From assembly GCF_029916425.1 (NCBI RefSeq), contig NZ_JAHAVQ010000011.1:1-64000 (forward strand): DNA of 64,000 bases, in the 5' to 3' direction. Position 1 is the first letter of the stretch. The number at the start of each line of letters is the position of its first letter. This stretch comes from Liquorilactobacillus sicerae (GTDB taxonomy: Bacteria; Bacillota; Bacilli; Lactobacillales; Lactobacillaceae). The position numbers were made by a program, and so were the translations under genes. Below, in pieces: positions 51,550-60,445 of this stretch. The notes beneath the pieces are model-generated. The model saw only the letters and a list, made by a program, of their open reading frames with translations, was not told where the DNA came from and searched no databases.

Positions 51550-52578
51550 TTATTTAGTGATCACAAGTTTTCCGATTGAATGATTAGTCTCGATTTGCTG
51601 ATGTGCCTTTCTTAAAGTAGCCGCGTTAATTTGTTGCATGGTTTTCTTTAAAGTTGAACGTAACGTTCCTTCATCCAATAGCCGTGAAACTTGTTCCAAA
51701 ATCTGATGTTGAGTAATCATCGTCGGCAACTGATAGTATGACTCGGTATACATCCACTCCCATGAAAAAGTTGCACTTTTAGCTTTGATCAAACTTAAAT
51801 CCAATGGTTGATGATTAGCAGTAATCGAAGTAATTCGCCCATTTGGTTTGATCATCTCGGCTATTTCTGCCCAATGCCCATCAAGATCGTTTAAGCCCAG
51901 AATCAAATCAACGTATTGAACGCCGGTCTGTCGTAACTGCGGCGTTAATGGTTGACGATGATTTAAAACGGCGTCAGCCCCCAAATCTTTGACCCAAGCG
52001 ATAGTCTCTGGACGAGAGGCAGTTGCAATTACCCTTAAACCAGCTAACTTTGCTAATTGAATTGCAATTGATCCCACACCGCCAGCACCATTAATAATCA
52101 ACAAAGTTTGTTTGGCATTTTTTGATGACTCAGTTAAATTCACCTGCAATTTTTTAAACAATGCTTCCCAAGCAGTTAATGAAGTCAAAGGCATCGCAGC
52201 AGCTTGTGCCTTAGTTAATTTTTGAGGTGCATGGCCAACGATTCGCTCGTCAACTAATTGGTACTCAGCGTTTGAACCTGCTCGTCTAACATCACCGGCA
52301 TAAAAAACTTGATCACCCGGTTTGAACAAGCTGACTTGCTGACCGACAGCTTCAACCGTTCCTAAAGCATCCCAACCTAAAATTTTAGGCTGTTTTAACT
52401 CTCCTGATGTTGAACGACGAATTGCCGTATCAATTGGATTAACTGAAATTGCCTGAATTTTAACTAATAAATCATGACCCGTTGCTTGCGGTTTGAGCGT
52501 TTCAAAATCAAATAAACTTTTCGGGTCACTAATTGGTAAAGCCGTCTGGAAACCAACTGCCTTCATTGTTTCAACCAT
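51550..52578 (-). CDS. Zinc-type alcohol dehydrogenase-like MDR protein
   Basis: A 342-residue oxidoreductase. It has SVNPIDTAIRRSTSG..LGWDALGTVEAVGQQVSLFKPGDQVFYAGD in the catalytic domain and LIINGAGGVGSIAIQLAKLAG as the cofactor site, typical of the zinc-binding alcohol dehydrogenase family protein (quinone oxidoreductase type). Despite the name, zinc ligands are not evident. First of the genes down to 49742. Confidence 0.87.
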   Translation of the reverse strand: MVETMKAVGFQTALPISDPKSLFDFETLKPQATGHDLLVKIQAISVNPIDTAIRRSTSGELKQPKILGWDALGTVEAVGQQVSLFKPGDQVFYAGDVRRAGSNAEYQLVDERIVGHAPQKLTKAQAAAMPLTSLTAWEALFKKLQVNLTESSKNAKQTLLIINGAGGVGSIAIQLAKLAGLRVIATASRPETIAWVKDLGADAVLNHRQPLTPQLRQTGVQYVDLILGLNDLDGHWAEIAEMIKPNGRITSITANHQPLDLSLIKAKSATFSWEWMYTESYYQLPTMITQHQILEQVSRLLDEGTLRSTLKKTMQQINAATLRKAHQQIETNHSIGKLVITK

Positions 52579-52661
52579 TTAAATCACATCCCATTAATTT
52601 TTTCCACTATGCTATTGTTACACTTTACCATCAACCAAAACAAATTTGCTGTTTTGACTGC

Positions 52662-53900
52662 TTAGTCGAAAAATAGTTGGCTACTAGCTGGCGTTGTTTT
52701 AGCTAAGATTTTACCTTGGCGAATATTATATAGCACTTCCGCATGCTGATTTAAAACTTGATAAAAATCAGTGCCATTCAGTAAAATACAGTTGCCAGCT
52801 TTGCCAACCTCGATTCCGTAATCATCATTAACCTGCAAAGTTTTAGCAGCATTATAAGTAACATATTTATAAGCATTTTGCAGCTGTTGGTATCCCATCA
52901 ACTGCCCAGCATAAACCCCCATTTGAACTGGATCAAGCATATTACCATTTCCTAATGGATTCCAAGGATCTTGAACATCATCCTCACCAAAGGAAACATT
53001 AATTCCAGCCGCCGACAACTCTTTGATTCGTGTTAATCCGCGCCGTTTAGGATAAGTATCAAAACGACCACCCAGATGAATGTTTACTAACGGATTTGAA
53101 ACAAAATTGACTGCGGACATTTTTAAAAGGCGAAATAATTTATAGGTATAAGCATCATTATATGACCCCATGGCTGTCGTATGACTGGCTGTAACTTTTT
53201 CTTTCAAACCTGTTTCATAAGCTAGTGTTGCTAATACTTCGAGGTTCCGGCTGGCTGGATCGTCAATTTCATCGCAGTGTACGTCAACGAGAACATTATA
53301 CTTTTCCGCCAAGCTAATCAGATACTTTAAAGAATCTGCGCCATAAAATTGATTGAACTCATAATGTGGAATACCACCAACTACATCGGCACCTTCCTTA
53401 AGCGCCTGTTCTAATAATTCCTTGCCATGAGGAAATGACAAAATACCTTCTTGCGGAAAAGCAACTAATTGTAGCTCCACAAAATCTTTTAATTCGGCTT
53501 TAAGTTCCAATAAGGCTTGTAAAGCAATTAAATTTGGGTCCGTTGTGTCAACATGACTGCGGACAAACTGAATCCCATACTTGACCTGTTTCATGATCGT
53601 TTTCTTCGCCCGCTGTTTAACATCCGCAATTGACAGATTTTTTTTCCGTTCTGACCAAATTCGTATACCATCAAATAAAGTACCAGTTTCATTCCATTCA
53701 GGCTGACCAGCAGTGAGAGTCGCGTCCAAATGAATATGTGAGTCAATAAAAGGTGGTAACAGTAATTTTTGTTGACCATCGATCACTTGCTCAGAACGCT
53801 CAGCAGTTAAGTTAGTTCCGATTTCGGAAAATTTCCCAGCAGTAATTCGAACATCCATTAATTGTTTTTGATTATCGACATGAACATTTTTTATTAACAT
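52662..53900 (-). CDS. codA: Cytosine deaminase
   Basis: A 412-residue amidohydrolase turning cytosine into uracil and ammonia. The metal ligands are in DSHIHLDATLT, LVDVHCDEIDDPASR, ASHTTAMGSYN and NVSFGEDDVQDPWNPLGNG (metal Asp). The N-terminal LIKNVHVDNQKQLMDVRI forms the beta-sandwich. It directly follows the permease (stop and start adjacent), giving a codBA salvage operon for pyrimidine bases. Confidence 0.93.
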   Translation of the reverse strand: MLIKNVHVDNQKQLMDVRITAGKFSEIGTNLTAERSEQVIDGQQKLLLPPFIDSHIHLDATLTAGQPEWNETGTLFDGIRIWSERKKNLSIADVKQRAKKTIMKQVKYGIQFVRSHVDTTDPNLIALQALLELKAELKDFVELQLVAFPQEGILSFPHGKELLEQALKEGADVVGGIPHYEFNQFYGADSLKYLISLAEKYNVLVDVHCDEIDDPASRNLEVLATLAYETGLKEKVTASHTTAMGSYNDAYTYKLFRLLKMSAVNFVSNPLVNIHLGGRFDTYPKRRGLTRIKELSAAGINVSFGEDDVQDPWNPLGNGNMLDPVQMGVYAGQLMGYQQLQNAYKYVTYNAAKTLQVNDDYGIEVGKAGNCILLNGTDFYQVLNQHAEVLYNIRQGKILAKTTPASSQLFFD

Positions 53901-55262
53901 TTAGGCCGCTTCCTTTCGAAAAAAACTGGTTAAAAGCCAGTAAATTAAACCGCTCAATAACATATCAATATAGGTTGCACCAATTGTTTCTTGGAAAAAA
54001 GGAATTCTTTGAAGTAAGAAAAATCCTCCAATTCCAATTAACCAAGTAATGATTGCTACCCAATGAATGCCATGGTGATACCAATAAGCTCCATTTTTCC
54101 GGGTTAGTTCAGTCAAATTATACTTCATTTTGGCACAAAAGAAATAATCAACGACCAAAATGCTAATAATTGGTCCCAAAACCATTCCAACATAATCCAA
54201 AAATGCTGTAAAAGCATCTAAAAAGCTGCCAAAAATCATCGGTATAAAAGTTACTAAAGTCGCTAAGATAGCAACGATCCACAATGAATATTTCAGTTTC
54301 AATTTGGGAAATATATTTGTTAAAGCTGAACCAGCCGCCATTAAATTGACGGCATTAGCTGTCATACTCGTTAAAATAATTACTAAAAGAGCTAAGATGC
54401 CTAAACCAAGTCGACTAGCAATCGAACTTGGATCAGAATTATTTGGATCATAAGCTCCTGATGAAATTGCAATGCTAATTGTTGCAACTAGACCGATAAA
54501 AGCAAACCACATTACTCCAACTAAAGCTCCTAAAAAAGGCATGACTGTTGCTGAACTGGCTTTTCGATCAAAACGCGTAAAATCAGCACCAGCAGTCACC
54601 CAGGCCAAATTAAAGGCAGCGACGGTATCGACCGCCGTTCCTGGAGCTAATTTAAATTTGGCTGGAACATTCCAATTAACAATTTGACTAAGAGAAACAG
54701 CTTGAAAGACAACAACCGTTTCCCACAATACAAAAATAATCACTAAAATAATTCCGATGCGTTCAATCAATTGGACTGAACGTGAGCCACTAGAAATACT
54801 GATAATATGTAAAATGCTCATTACAATAATTCCAAAAATCATTCCTTTAAGCCCACCAATTTTACCATAAACTGGCCAGCCTAAAAGATCATGCAATAAA
54901 TAGCTAACTGACATCGCTGCAATAAAAGTATTCACCGCTGTCCAACCAATAAATTGAGTAACATTAATTAAGGAAGGTAAAATACTCCCACGAATACCGA
55001 AAGAACCACGAGCAATACCCATGGTTGAAATGCCAGTTTTAAATCCAATATAACCAATCAAGGACAAAAAGATATAGGCAAGTGCTGAAGAAAAAAATAA
55101 AATTTTTAAGGCTAAAATAAAACCACAAGCAGCCATCACACCACCAATGTACCAAGTACCATTGTTCGCATTAGCTCCAACCCAAGTCGCAAACATATCC
55201 CAGGCATTGGAATGCCTCTTATCTAATGGAATGTGAAAATTTTCTCTTTGTTGATCATTCAT
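53901..55262 (-). CDS. codB: Cytosine permease
   Basis: A 453-residue NCS1-family carrier with 12 helices. The N-terminus WDMFATWVGANANNGTWYIGGVMAA and the helix motif NLAWVTAGADFTRFDRKA are typical of CodB. Import of cytosine feeds codA, which is immediately downstream. The leader from 55263 to 55440 contains an eight-pair inverted repeat described separately. Confidence 0.92.
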   Translation of the reverse strand: MNDQQRENFHIPLDKRHSNAWDMFATWVGANANNGTWYIGGVMAACGFILALKILFFSSALAYIFLSLIGYIGFKTGISTMGIARGSFGIRGSILPSLINVTQFIGWTAVNTFIAAMSVSYLLHDLLGWPVYGKIGGLKGMIFGIIVMSILHIISISSGSRSVQLIERIGIILVIIFVLWETVVVFQAVSLSQIVNWNVPAKFKLAPGTAVDTVAAFNLAWVTAGADFTRFDRKASSATVMPFLGALVGVMWFAFIGLVATISIAISSGAYDPNNSDPSSIASRLGLGILALLVIILTSMTANAVNLMAAGSALTNIFPKLKLKYSLWIVAILATLVTFIPMIFGSFLDAFTAFLDYVGMVLGPIISILVVDYFFCAKMKYNLTELTRKNGAYWYHHGIHWVAIITWLIGIGGFFLLQRIPFFQETIGATYIDMLLSGLIYWLLTSFFRKEAA

Positions 55263-55335
55263 TTGTTTCAGCTCCTTTGTATTTATAGAATTTATTTTAC
55301 TTGATTTTGAAACAAATAGATATTAAATCTTTGCA

Positions 55336-55412
55336 ATCAAGCAGGAGATAAATGGTTAGTTCATTTACCGGCTTCTCTCCGACTACTATGGTCTATAATG
55401 AACTTTCACCAA
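55336..55412 (-). promoter_or_regulatory. Structured leader before codB
   Basis: On the minus strand AGTTCATT and AATGAACT (eight pairs) enclose about 36 bases including CGGAGAGAAGCCG. A terminator hairpin of the preceding permease gene lies upstream. It may be a regulatory leader or operator for codBA; no known riboswitch class was recognised. Confidence 0.4.
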
Positions 55413-55440
55413 AGTTATCACTCATGCCGGGCGCACGTAA

Positions 55441-55473
55441 AAACGGCCGCTACCATGGTAACAGCCGTTTCAA
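55441..55473 (-). terminator. Terminator downstream of the APC permease
   Basis: AAACGGCTGTTACC / GGTAGCGGCCGTTT stem with loop AT and TT after it on the minus strand; 16 bases past the permease stop. Confidence 0.85.
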
Positions 55474-55488
55474 GATTAAAAAATATCT

Positions 55489-56904
55489 TTACTTTGCGTT
55501 TAAAGCAGAATGTTTACGACCATAAGCAAAATATAAAACCATGCCAATTGCGAACCAGACAACAAATCTTAACCATGTCTCCCAGTTCAAACCAATAATC
55601 AAAGTAATACAGAAAATGATTGCAATAATTGGTGTGAATGGAACTCCAGGTGCGCGGAAACCACGATGAATTTCAGGATGGCTCTTACGCATCCACATAA
55701 TTCCGGCAGAAACTAAGACAAAAGCTGTTAAAGTGCCAATATTAACCAGTTCAGATAAAATGTTCAGGTTGATAAAGCCCCCAGCAATCGCCGTTAAAAT
55801 TCCAAAGAACCAAGTTCCCTTAAATGGAGTTTTATATTTTGGACTAACATCGCCAAAAAATTTTGGAAATAAACCGTCACGGGACATTGAATAACAAATT
55901 CTTGATTGTCCATACAACTGAACCAAGATAACTGTGGTCATCCCTAAAATTGCGCCTAAACTAACAATCAACGCCAGCCAGCTTTGACCAGTTTGGTGTA
56001 ACACAGCTAAAATTGGTGCATTCAAATATTTACTGAAGACCGTATACTTAACAACCCCAGTCATGATCAAGGTCATAGCAATGTATAAAACAGTTGAAAT
56101 CAGCAGTGACAATAGGATCCCGCGTGGTAAAGTTTTACTTGGATTGATTGTTTCTTCAGCACTTGAGGCAATAGAATCAAAACCAATGAATGAAAAAAAT
56201 ACAATTGATGCAGCTGGTAAAATTCCAGCCTTAGCACCAGCATGATAACTATAAAAACCATATGGTGAAAATGGCACCCAGTTATGTGGTTTAATAAACC
56301 AGACGGTACAAATAATGAATAAAATAATAACTGCTAATTTAATAATAACCATTGTATCATTAACACGTTTTGTCTGATTGATACCGATTGAAATAATCCA
56401 AGTAATCACTAAAACAATCAAAAATGCTGGTAAATTAAAATAAGTTGTTACTCCTGGAGTTGTTCCTGCAGCGGCAGTTAAAACTGTCGGAATATGAATC
56501 CCCATTTCGGATAGTAAATTCAGAAAATACCCAGACCAGCCAACGGAAACTGTTGCAGCACCTAAAGCATATTCCAGAATTAAATCCCAACCAATTACGA
56601 AAGCTATAATTTCACCAAAAGCTAAATATGAATAAGTATATGCAGAACCAGCTACCGGAGCCATTGAAGCAAACTCAGCGTAACAAAGACCAGTAAAACC
56701 GCAACAAATAGCAGCTAAAAGAAATGAAACTGATAATGCCGGGCCAGCCGTTAAAGCACCTTTACCTGTTAAAACAAAAATACCTGTTCCAATAATGGCA
56801 CCTATTCCTAAAAACGTTAGATCCATAGTTTTCAGCGTCCGTGTTAATGGAGTTGCCTCTACCAAAAGATCATTGACGTCTTTTTTTCGAAAAAGTCCAC
56901 TCAT
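55489..56904 (-). CDS. APC-family amino acid permease (YfnA-like)
   Basis: A 471-residue transporter with 12 helices. The first-helix motif FLGIGAIIGTGIFVLTGKGA, CYAEFASMAPVAGSAYTYSYLAFGE and FFSFIGFDSIASSAEETINPSKTLPRGI are typical of the cationic amino acid transporter branch (YfnA/CAT). The N-terminus RKKDVNDLLVEATPLTRTLKTMDL is cytosolic. Single gene with a terminator at 55441. Likely cargo is an amino acid such as arginine, lysine or a branched-chain type. Confidence 0.9.
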   Translation of the reverse strand: MSGLFRKKDVNDLLVEATPLTRTLKTMDLTFLGIGAIIGTGIFVLTGKGALTAGPALSVSFLLAAICCGFTGLCYAEFASMAPVAGSAYTYSYLAFGEIIAFVIGWDLILEYALGAATVSVGWSGYFLNLLSEMGIHIPTVLTAAAGTTPGVTTYFNLPAFLIVLVITWIISIGINQTKRVNDTMVIIKLAVIILFIICTVWFIKPHNWVPFSPYGFYSYHAGAKAGILPAASIVFFSFIGFDSIASSAEETINPSKTLPRGILLSLLISTVLYIAMTLIMTGVVKYTVFSKYLNAPILAVLHQTGQSWLALIVSLGAILGMTTVILVQLYGQSRICYSMSRDGLFPKFFGDVSPKYKTPFKGTWFFGILTAIAGGFINLNILSELVNIGTLTAFVLVSAGIMWMRKSHPEIHRGFRAPGVPFTPIIAIIFCITLIIGLNWETWLRFVVWFAIGMVLYFAYGRKHSALNAK

Positions 56905-57232
56905 GAAAAACCATCACCTTTCATCAACTATGATTCACATTCTATAATTGAATTTTAATCAAGTCAAATCATTAAGCCAGTCTCATGTCATAAAAGGTAA
57001 CATATTGAGTTTATATTTTTAGTTATTCCTATGCTTTAAAAGAAAATAACCGGTTCCATTTTTTATATCGACTTATATCTTGTTAGATACTTTTGATTAT
57101 TTGAAAATATCTCATTTTTAAATTAAGAGAATTATTTTTTACTTTTTTAAAATGAAATTATTTCAACATTGATTTAAAGACTGTTATTTGGTTTAATGGC
57201 CTTAAACGCATTGCAAAAAGGAGTTATCTAAT
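56905..57232. other. Intergenic stretch upstream of the permease and DUF1304 genes
   Basis: A 328-base very AT-rich divergent region. It must hold the promoters of both flanking genes, but no clear single choice, repeat or hairpin was found apart from short AT runs. Confidence 0.4.
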
Positions 57233-57598
57233 TTGAGGATCATAACAGATATTTTTATTTTATTAGTTGCTGTTGAGGCTTTGTTAATCATGTTAATGGA
57301 AGTTTGGGGAAATGATCAGCAATTAGCCAAAGCGTTTGATCTTGAACTGGACTATATAAAACAGCCTGCTGCTCGGGTAGCAATGAGTAACCAGGGCGTC
57401 TACAATGGTTTTATTGGTGTGGGTTTATTATTTGCACGTTATTTATTGCCTACTAATAGCCAGGTAACTGTTTGTTTATTATTTACAGGTTTTGTCGTTG
57501 TCGCTGCGATTTGGGGTAGTGTAACTGCAAAAAATTTTAAAATTTTGTTTGTTCAAGGGATCCCGGCTTTAATTGCAACATTGCTATTACTAATTTGA
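57233..57598 (+). CDS. DUF1304-family membrane protein
   Basis: A 121-residue protein with four helices. The conserved pattern VAVEALLIMLMEVWG, ARVAMSNQGVYNGFIGVGLLFA and FTGFVVVAAIWGSVT is typical of DUF1304 proteins (YgaP/YpgQ neighbours), of unknown function. Start is TTG at 57233, ten bases after AAGGAG; no ATG is near. Single gene ended by the hairpin at 57606. Confidence 0.85.
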   Translation: MRIITDIFILLVAVEALLIMLMEVWGNDQQLAKAFDLELDYIKQPAARVAMSNQGVYNGFIGVGLLFARYLLPTNSQVTVCLLFTGFVVVAAIWGSVTAKNFKILFVQGIPALIATLLLLI

Positions 57599-57605
57599 GT
57601 CTAAT

Positions 57606-57643
57606 AAAAAGGCAGCAACTTAAATCTAAGCCTCTGCCTTTTT
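57606..57643. terminator. Bidirectional terminator
   Basis: AAAAAGGCAG / CTGCCTTTTT ten-pair stem with an 18-base loop between convergent genes. Confidence 0.85.
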
Positions 57644-57644
57644 A

Positions 57645-58151
57645 TTAAACTCTGTACTTTTTTCCAAAGATATTTAAATCGCGCTGAATACCATCCAAGA
57701 CAGCTACTTTTGGTAAATGGGCCCATTTCTGATAGCCAAAGTCAACAAACAAATGCTGACTAGCCAAATTATGGCCAAAAATAAAAGCTAGCACTGTCTC
57801 AATTTGATATCGCTCGACCTGAGTTTCCAAAAAACTCAAAGCTTGTTTTCCCAAGCCTTGCCTCTGATATGCCTGATCAAGATATAAACTCACCTCAGTT
57901 GTATGCAGATAAGCCGGCCGACCATAAAAATCGCTTAAACTCATCCAACCAATAATCTGCTGATTTAAATTTTTTATTACCCAAAGTGGTCGGTTTTTGC
58001 TTACATTATGATTTAAGAACCATGGCTGCTTCTGACTAACGGTTAGAGGCCTTAAATCAGCAGTTGATCTTCTCGTATTAACTGCTTGATTATATATATC
58101 GACAATGATTGGTAAGTCGATCAAGTTGGCAATCTCAAATGTAATGTTCAA
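57645..58151 (-). CDS. GNAT acetyltransferase, phosphinothricin acetyltransferase-like
   Basis: A 168-residue acetyltransferase. NQAVNTRRSTADLRPLTVSQKQPWFLNH near the start and EVSLYLDQAYQRQGLGKQALSFLE for the acetyl-CoA loop are typical of the PAT/YncA branch of GNAT. It may acetylate amino acid analogues. The start is TTG at 58151. Single gene, convergent with DUF1304. Confidence 0.87.
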   Translation of the reverse strand: MNITFEIANLIDLPIIVDIYNQAVNTRRSTADLRPLTVSQKQPWFLNHNVSKNRPLWVIKNLNQQIIGWMSLSDFYGRPAYLHTTEVSLYLDQAYQRQGLGKQALSFLETQVERYQIETVLAFIFGHNLASQHLFVDFGYQKWAHLPKVAVLDGIQRDLNIFGKKYRV

Positions 58152-58227
58152 TCTTCATCCACTCCTAACTATATTTAAAAGTTCTTTATGTAAATTCACA
58201 AATTTTTACAACTTCACTCAAACTTAT

Positions 58228-58290
58228 TTGTAACTTTTACAAGCTACAGGCTTAACTCGTTAATGCTAATGTAATCCGGCGCTGAGATTA
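58228..58290 (+). promoter_or_regulatory. Inverted repeats upstream of the DUF1659 gene
   Basis: TTGTAACTTTTACAA (58228-58242, arms TTGTAA/TTACAA) and a hairpin TGTAATC...GATTACA (about 58269-58291) directly before AAGGAGG. They could be an operator and a translation-control hairpin. Confidence 0.45.
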
Positions 58291-58309
58291 CAAAAAAGGA
58301 GGAGTTCAA

Positions 58310-58510
58310 ATGAGTACTACATGGATTAAATCAAGTTTAACGTCAACAACTACCAGTCAGGATGGCAACACGCGTAAGCGAACATTTAATAACCTTCGTT
58401 CAGATGCCACAGCTGAAAATATTGCCAGTTTTGGTGATGTTTTAGCAACTCTGACAGGTTTGCCAACTGAAGCAATCAATCTGACCACTGTTTCCAGTAT
58501 TTCAAAATAA
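58310..58510 (+). CDS. DUF1659-family protein
   Basis: A 66-residue soluble protein with the pattern TTSQDGNTRKRTFNNLRSDAT and VLATLTGLPTEAINLTTVSSI, typical of DUF1659. Start ATG follows AAGGAGGAG. It is paired with the DUF2922 gene 21 bases downstream, an arrangement common in Firmicutes. The function of the pair is not known. Confidence 0.85.
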   Translation: MSTTWIKSSLTSTTTSQDGNTRKRTFNNLRSDATAENIASFGDVLATLTGLPTEAINLTTVSSISK

Positions 58511-58531
58511 CACCATCAAAGGGGATAAATT

Positions 58532-58762
58532 ATGAAACAACTTAATCTGATATTTTCCGACCAAACTGGAAAGAACAAAAACACTTTCCGTTTAACTTAT
58601 GCTAATGAAACTCTTGATCAAACAACTGTAGCAAAAGCCATGAACGATTTAGCTGCTCTAAATCTATTCATTGATAAAGATGGTCAGCTAATGTATGTAA
58701 AACCAATTTCAGCTAAATATGTTGAAACAGTTGAAACACCAATTATTGCTGGAGCTGAATAA
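58532..58762 (+). CDS. DUF2922-family protein
   Basis: A 76-residue soluble protein of the DUF2922 family: LNLIFSDQTGKNKNTFRLTYANETLDQTTVAKAMNDL. It follows the DUF1659 gene in an operon, and a terminator at 58807 follows it. The two small proteins are thought to act together, possibly as a complex; this is inference from constant pairing. Confidence 0.87.
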   Translation: MKQLNLIFSDQTGKNKNTFRLTYANETLDQTTVAKAMNDLAALNLFIDKDGQLMYVKPISAKYVETVETPIIAGAE

Positions 58763-58806
58763 GTACAAAAGTTAAACCAATTATTTTAAGTCATCTTTGA
58801 CAAAAG

Positions 58807-58841
58807 AGACTGGGATAAAATTAAATTTTCCCAGTCTTTTT
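58807..58841 (+). terminator. Terminator after the DUF1659/DUF2922 pair
   Basis: AGACTGGGA / TCCCAGTCT nine-pair stem, then TTTTT. Confidence 0.85.
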
Positions 58842-58846
58842 GTATT

Positions 58847-59866
58847 TTAATTAAAGCCATACATCTTTCTAGCAATTTGATAAGCACTAACAGCTGTCTT
58901 TCGACCAAATTTTCCAGGTAAATTGACCCCAATTCCAAGCAAGCTGCGTCTCAATTGGTGATACAGTCCTAAATCTTGGTCAGCGATATATTCCCATAGT
59001 TCATCTTTTTTATGCAAGCTTTGCGCAGTTCCATCTTTAATTAAGAGAATTGAAGAAATTGTTGTTATAATTTCAAGATATCTTTTCATATAATTTGAAA
59101 CTTGTTGTTGCTTATCAACCTCATCAAGATAATATTTAACCATCTCCCGATTAATCCACAATTGTTGATCAATTCTTTTTAACATTACTTTTTCATTAAC
59201 CGATTGATCTTCACGCCCAATAAAATAATGGTACAAATCAAGATTTAAATAGCATAGTTTTTTTACAAACGGAAGTGGTTCAAAAGCATACAAATTATCT
59301 TCATAAAACATGTGTGCTGGAAGTTTTAAATGTGCTTCTTCTTTTAAAAGCTGAGTGCGATAAATTAACGAATGCATGATTAAATACTTTCCAATCGGAA
59401 ACTTGACCTCATCCCAACTAAATAATTGTTCCTGTGGTAAAAATGAGGTATATTCCATAGCTTTTTTATGTTGCACTCCAAGTTTGTCATAGATAAAGTT
59501 GCTAATCATTAAGTCTGGTATCTCGTTTTTTTGATAACTTGACTTTAAAAATTTCAGCATTTGATGATAAGCAGCGACATCGAGCCAGTCATCGCTATCG
59601 ACAACTTTGAAAAATTTACCGGTCGCAACCGCTAGTCCCGCATTAATAGCCGCTCCATGTCCACCATTCACCTGATGAATTGCGCTAACTTTATCGGCGA
59701 ATTCTCTCTGATAGTAATCTACTTGCTCAGGCGTATGATCGGTTGAACCATCATCAACCAAAATAATTTCAACATCCTGACCACCGAGAAGTAATGAATT
59801 AACACATCTCTCTAGATAATCTGCTGAGTTATAACAAGGGACTACAATGCTCAAAATCTTTTCCAA
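58847..59866 (-). CDS. Family 2 glycosyltransferase
   Basis: A 339-residue GT-A transferase. SIVVPCYNSADYLERCVNSLL at the start, VEIILVDDGSTDHTPE and VNGGHGAAINAGLAVATGKFFKVVDSDDWLD (SDD metal site) are diagnostic. It is of the EpsJ/CpsI type adding single sugars to a lipid-linked oligosaccharide or teichoic-type chain. Start TTG. It follows GtrA in the same direction. Acceptor unknown. Confidence 0.88.
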   Translation of the reverse strand: MEKILSIVVPCYNSADYLERCVNSLLLGGQDVEIILVDDGSTDHTPEQVDYYQREFADKVSAIHQVNGGHGAAINAGLAVATGKFFKVVDSDDWLDVAAYHQMLKFLKSSYQKNEIPDLMISNFIYDKLGVQHKKAMEYTSFLPQEQLFSWDEVKFPIGKYLIMHSLIYRTQLLKEEAHLKLPAHMFYEDNLYAFEPLPFVKKLCYLNLDLYHYFIGREDQSVNEKVMLKRIDQQLWINREMVKYYLDEVDKQQQVSNYMKRYLEIITTISSILLIKDGTAQSLHKKDELWEYIADQDLGLYHQLRRSLLGIGVNLPGKFGRKTAVSAYQIARKMYGFN

Positions 59867-59950
59867 ACAAAAAAACTTCCTCTCTGTACGCTTTCAAAAT
59901 TTAAAACTGATTCTTTAATAATTATAAAGAAAATAAGACTATTAGCCAAG

Positions 59951-60364
59951 CTATTTTTGTAAATTAAAAACCCAAAACCGTTGACCAAAATAATTTATCG
60001 CGGTGAACAAAACTGCTCCCAACAATAAAGCAACGTTGTCTTGAATAAATTGACTTTCCGTACTTAACCAACTTCTAATTAAAGGTTTTGCTAAACCATA
60101 AGCAATTACATAGCAAATTAAAATGTTGATCGTAAACTTCACTAGTTGCTGCCAGTCATGAGTATGATTTTGAAAAGTAAAATACTTGTTTAAAACAAAA
60201 CTTAAAATACTCCCCAAAGAATAATTTGCAGCTGAAGACCACCAATATGAAAGCTTAAAGAAATCATAACAAAGAAACATAATCGCCGTACCAAACAAAG
60301 TATTAACAATTCCCACTAAAATAAATTTAAAGCCAGTCGTTTTAAATATTTTGGCTTTTTTCAT
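59951..60364 (-). CDS. GtrA-family membrane protein
   Basis: A 137-residue protein with four helices. FKFILVGIVNTLFGTAIMFLCYDFF and NYSLGSILSFVLNKYFTFQNH are typical GtrA, involved in flipping or transfer of lipid-linked sugars to teichoic acids or O-antigen-like polymers. It precedes the GT2 gene and may supply its lipid-sugar substrate. A terminator separates it from the cps head genes. Confidence 0.88.
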   Translation of the reverse strand: MKKAKIFKTTGFKFILVGIVNTLFGTAIMFLCYDFFKLSYWWSSAANYSLGSILSFVLNKYFTFQNHTHDWQQLVKFTINILICYVIAYGLAKPLIRSWLSTESQFIQDNVALLLGAVLFTAINYFGQRFWVFNLQK

Positions 60365-60407
60365 TGAGATCTCCTAACGTTTAAGATTTAAAAAGCTTTC
60401 ACTACAA

Positions 60408-60438
60408 AAATGACTGTCTCAAAAAGTTTGACACAGTC
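60408..60438 (-). terminator. Terminator of the cps regulatory operon
   Basis: GACTGTGTCAAA / TTTGAGACAGTC stem with one internal mismatch, then TTTTT on the minus strand; it ends the LCP-cpsC-cpsD-cpsB transcript just after cpsB. Confidence 0.75.
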
Positions 60439-60445
60439 ACTTCTT

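Noticed and set aside
55336-55412. FMN or purine riboswitch before codBA
   Set aside because: Short GGTGAAA-like similarity only; conserved cores of both classes are absent.
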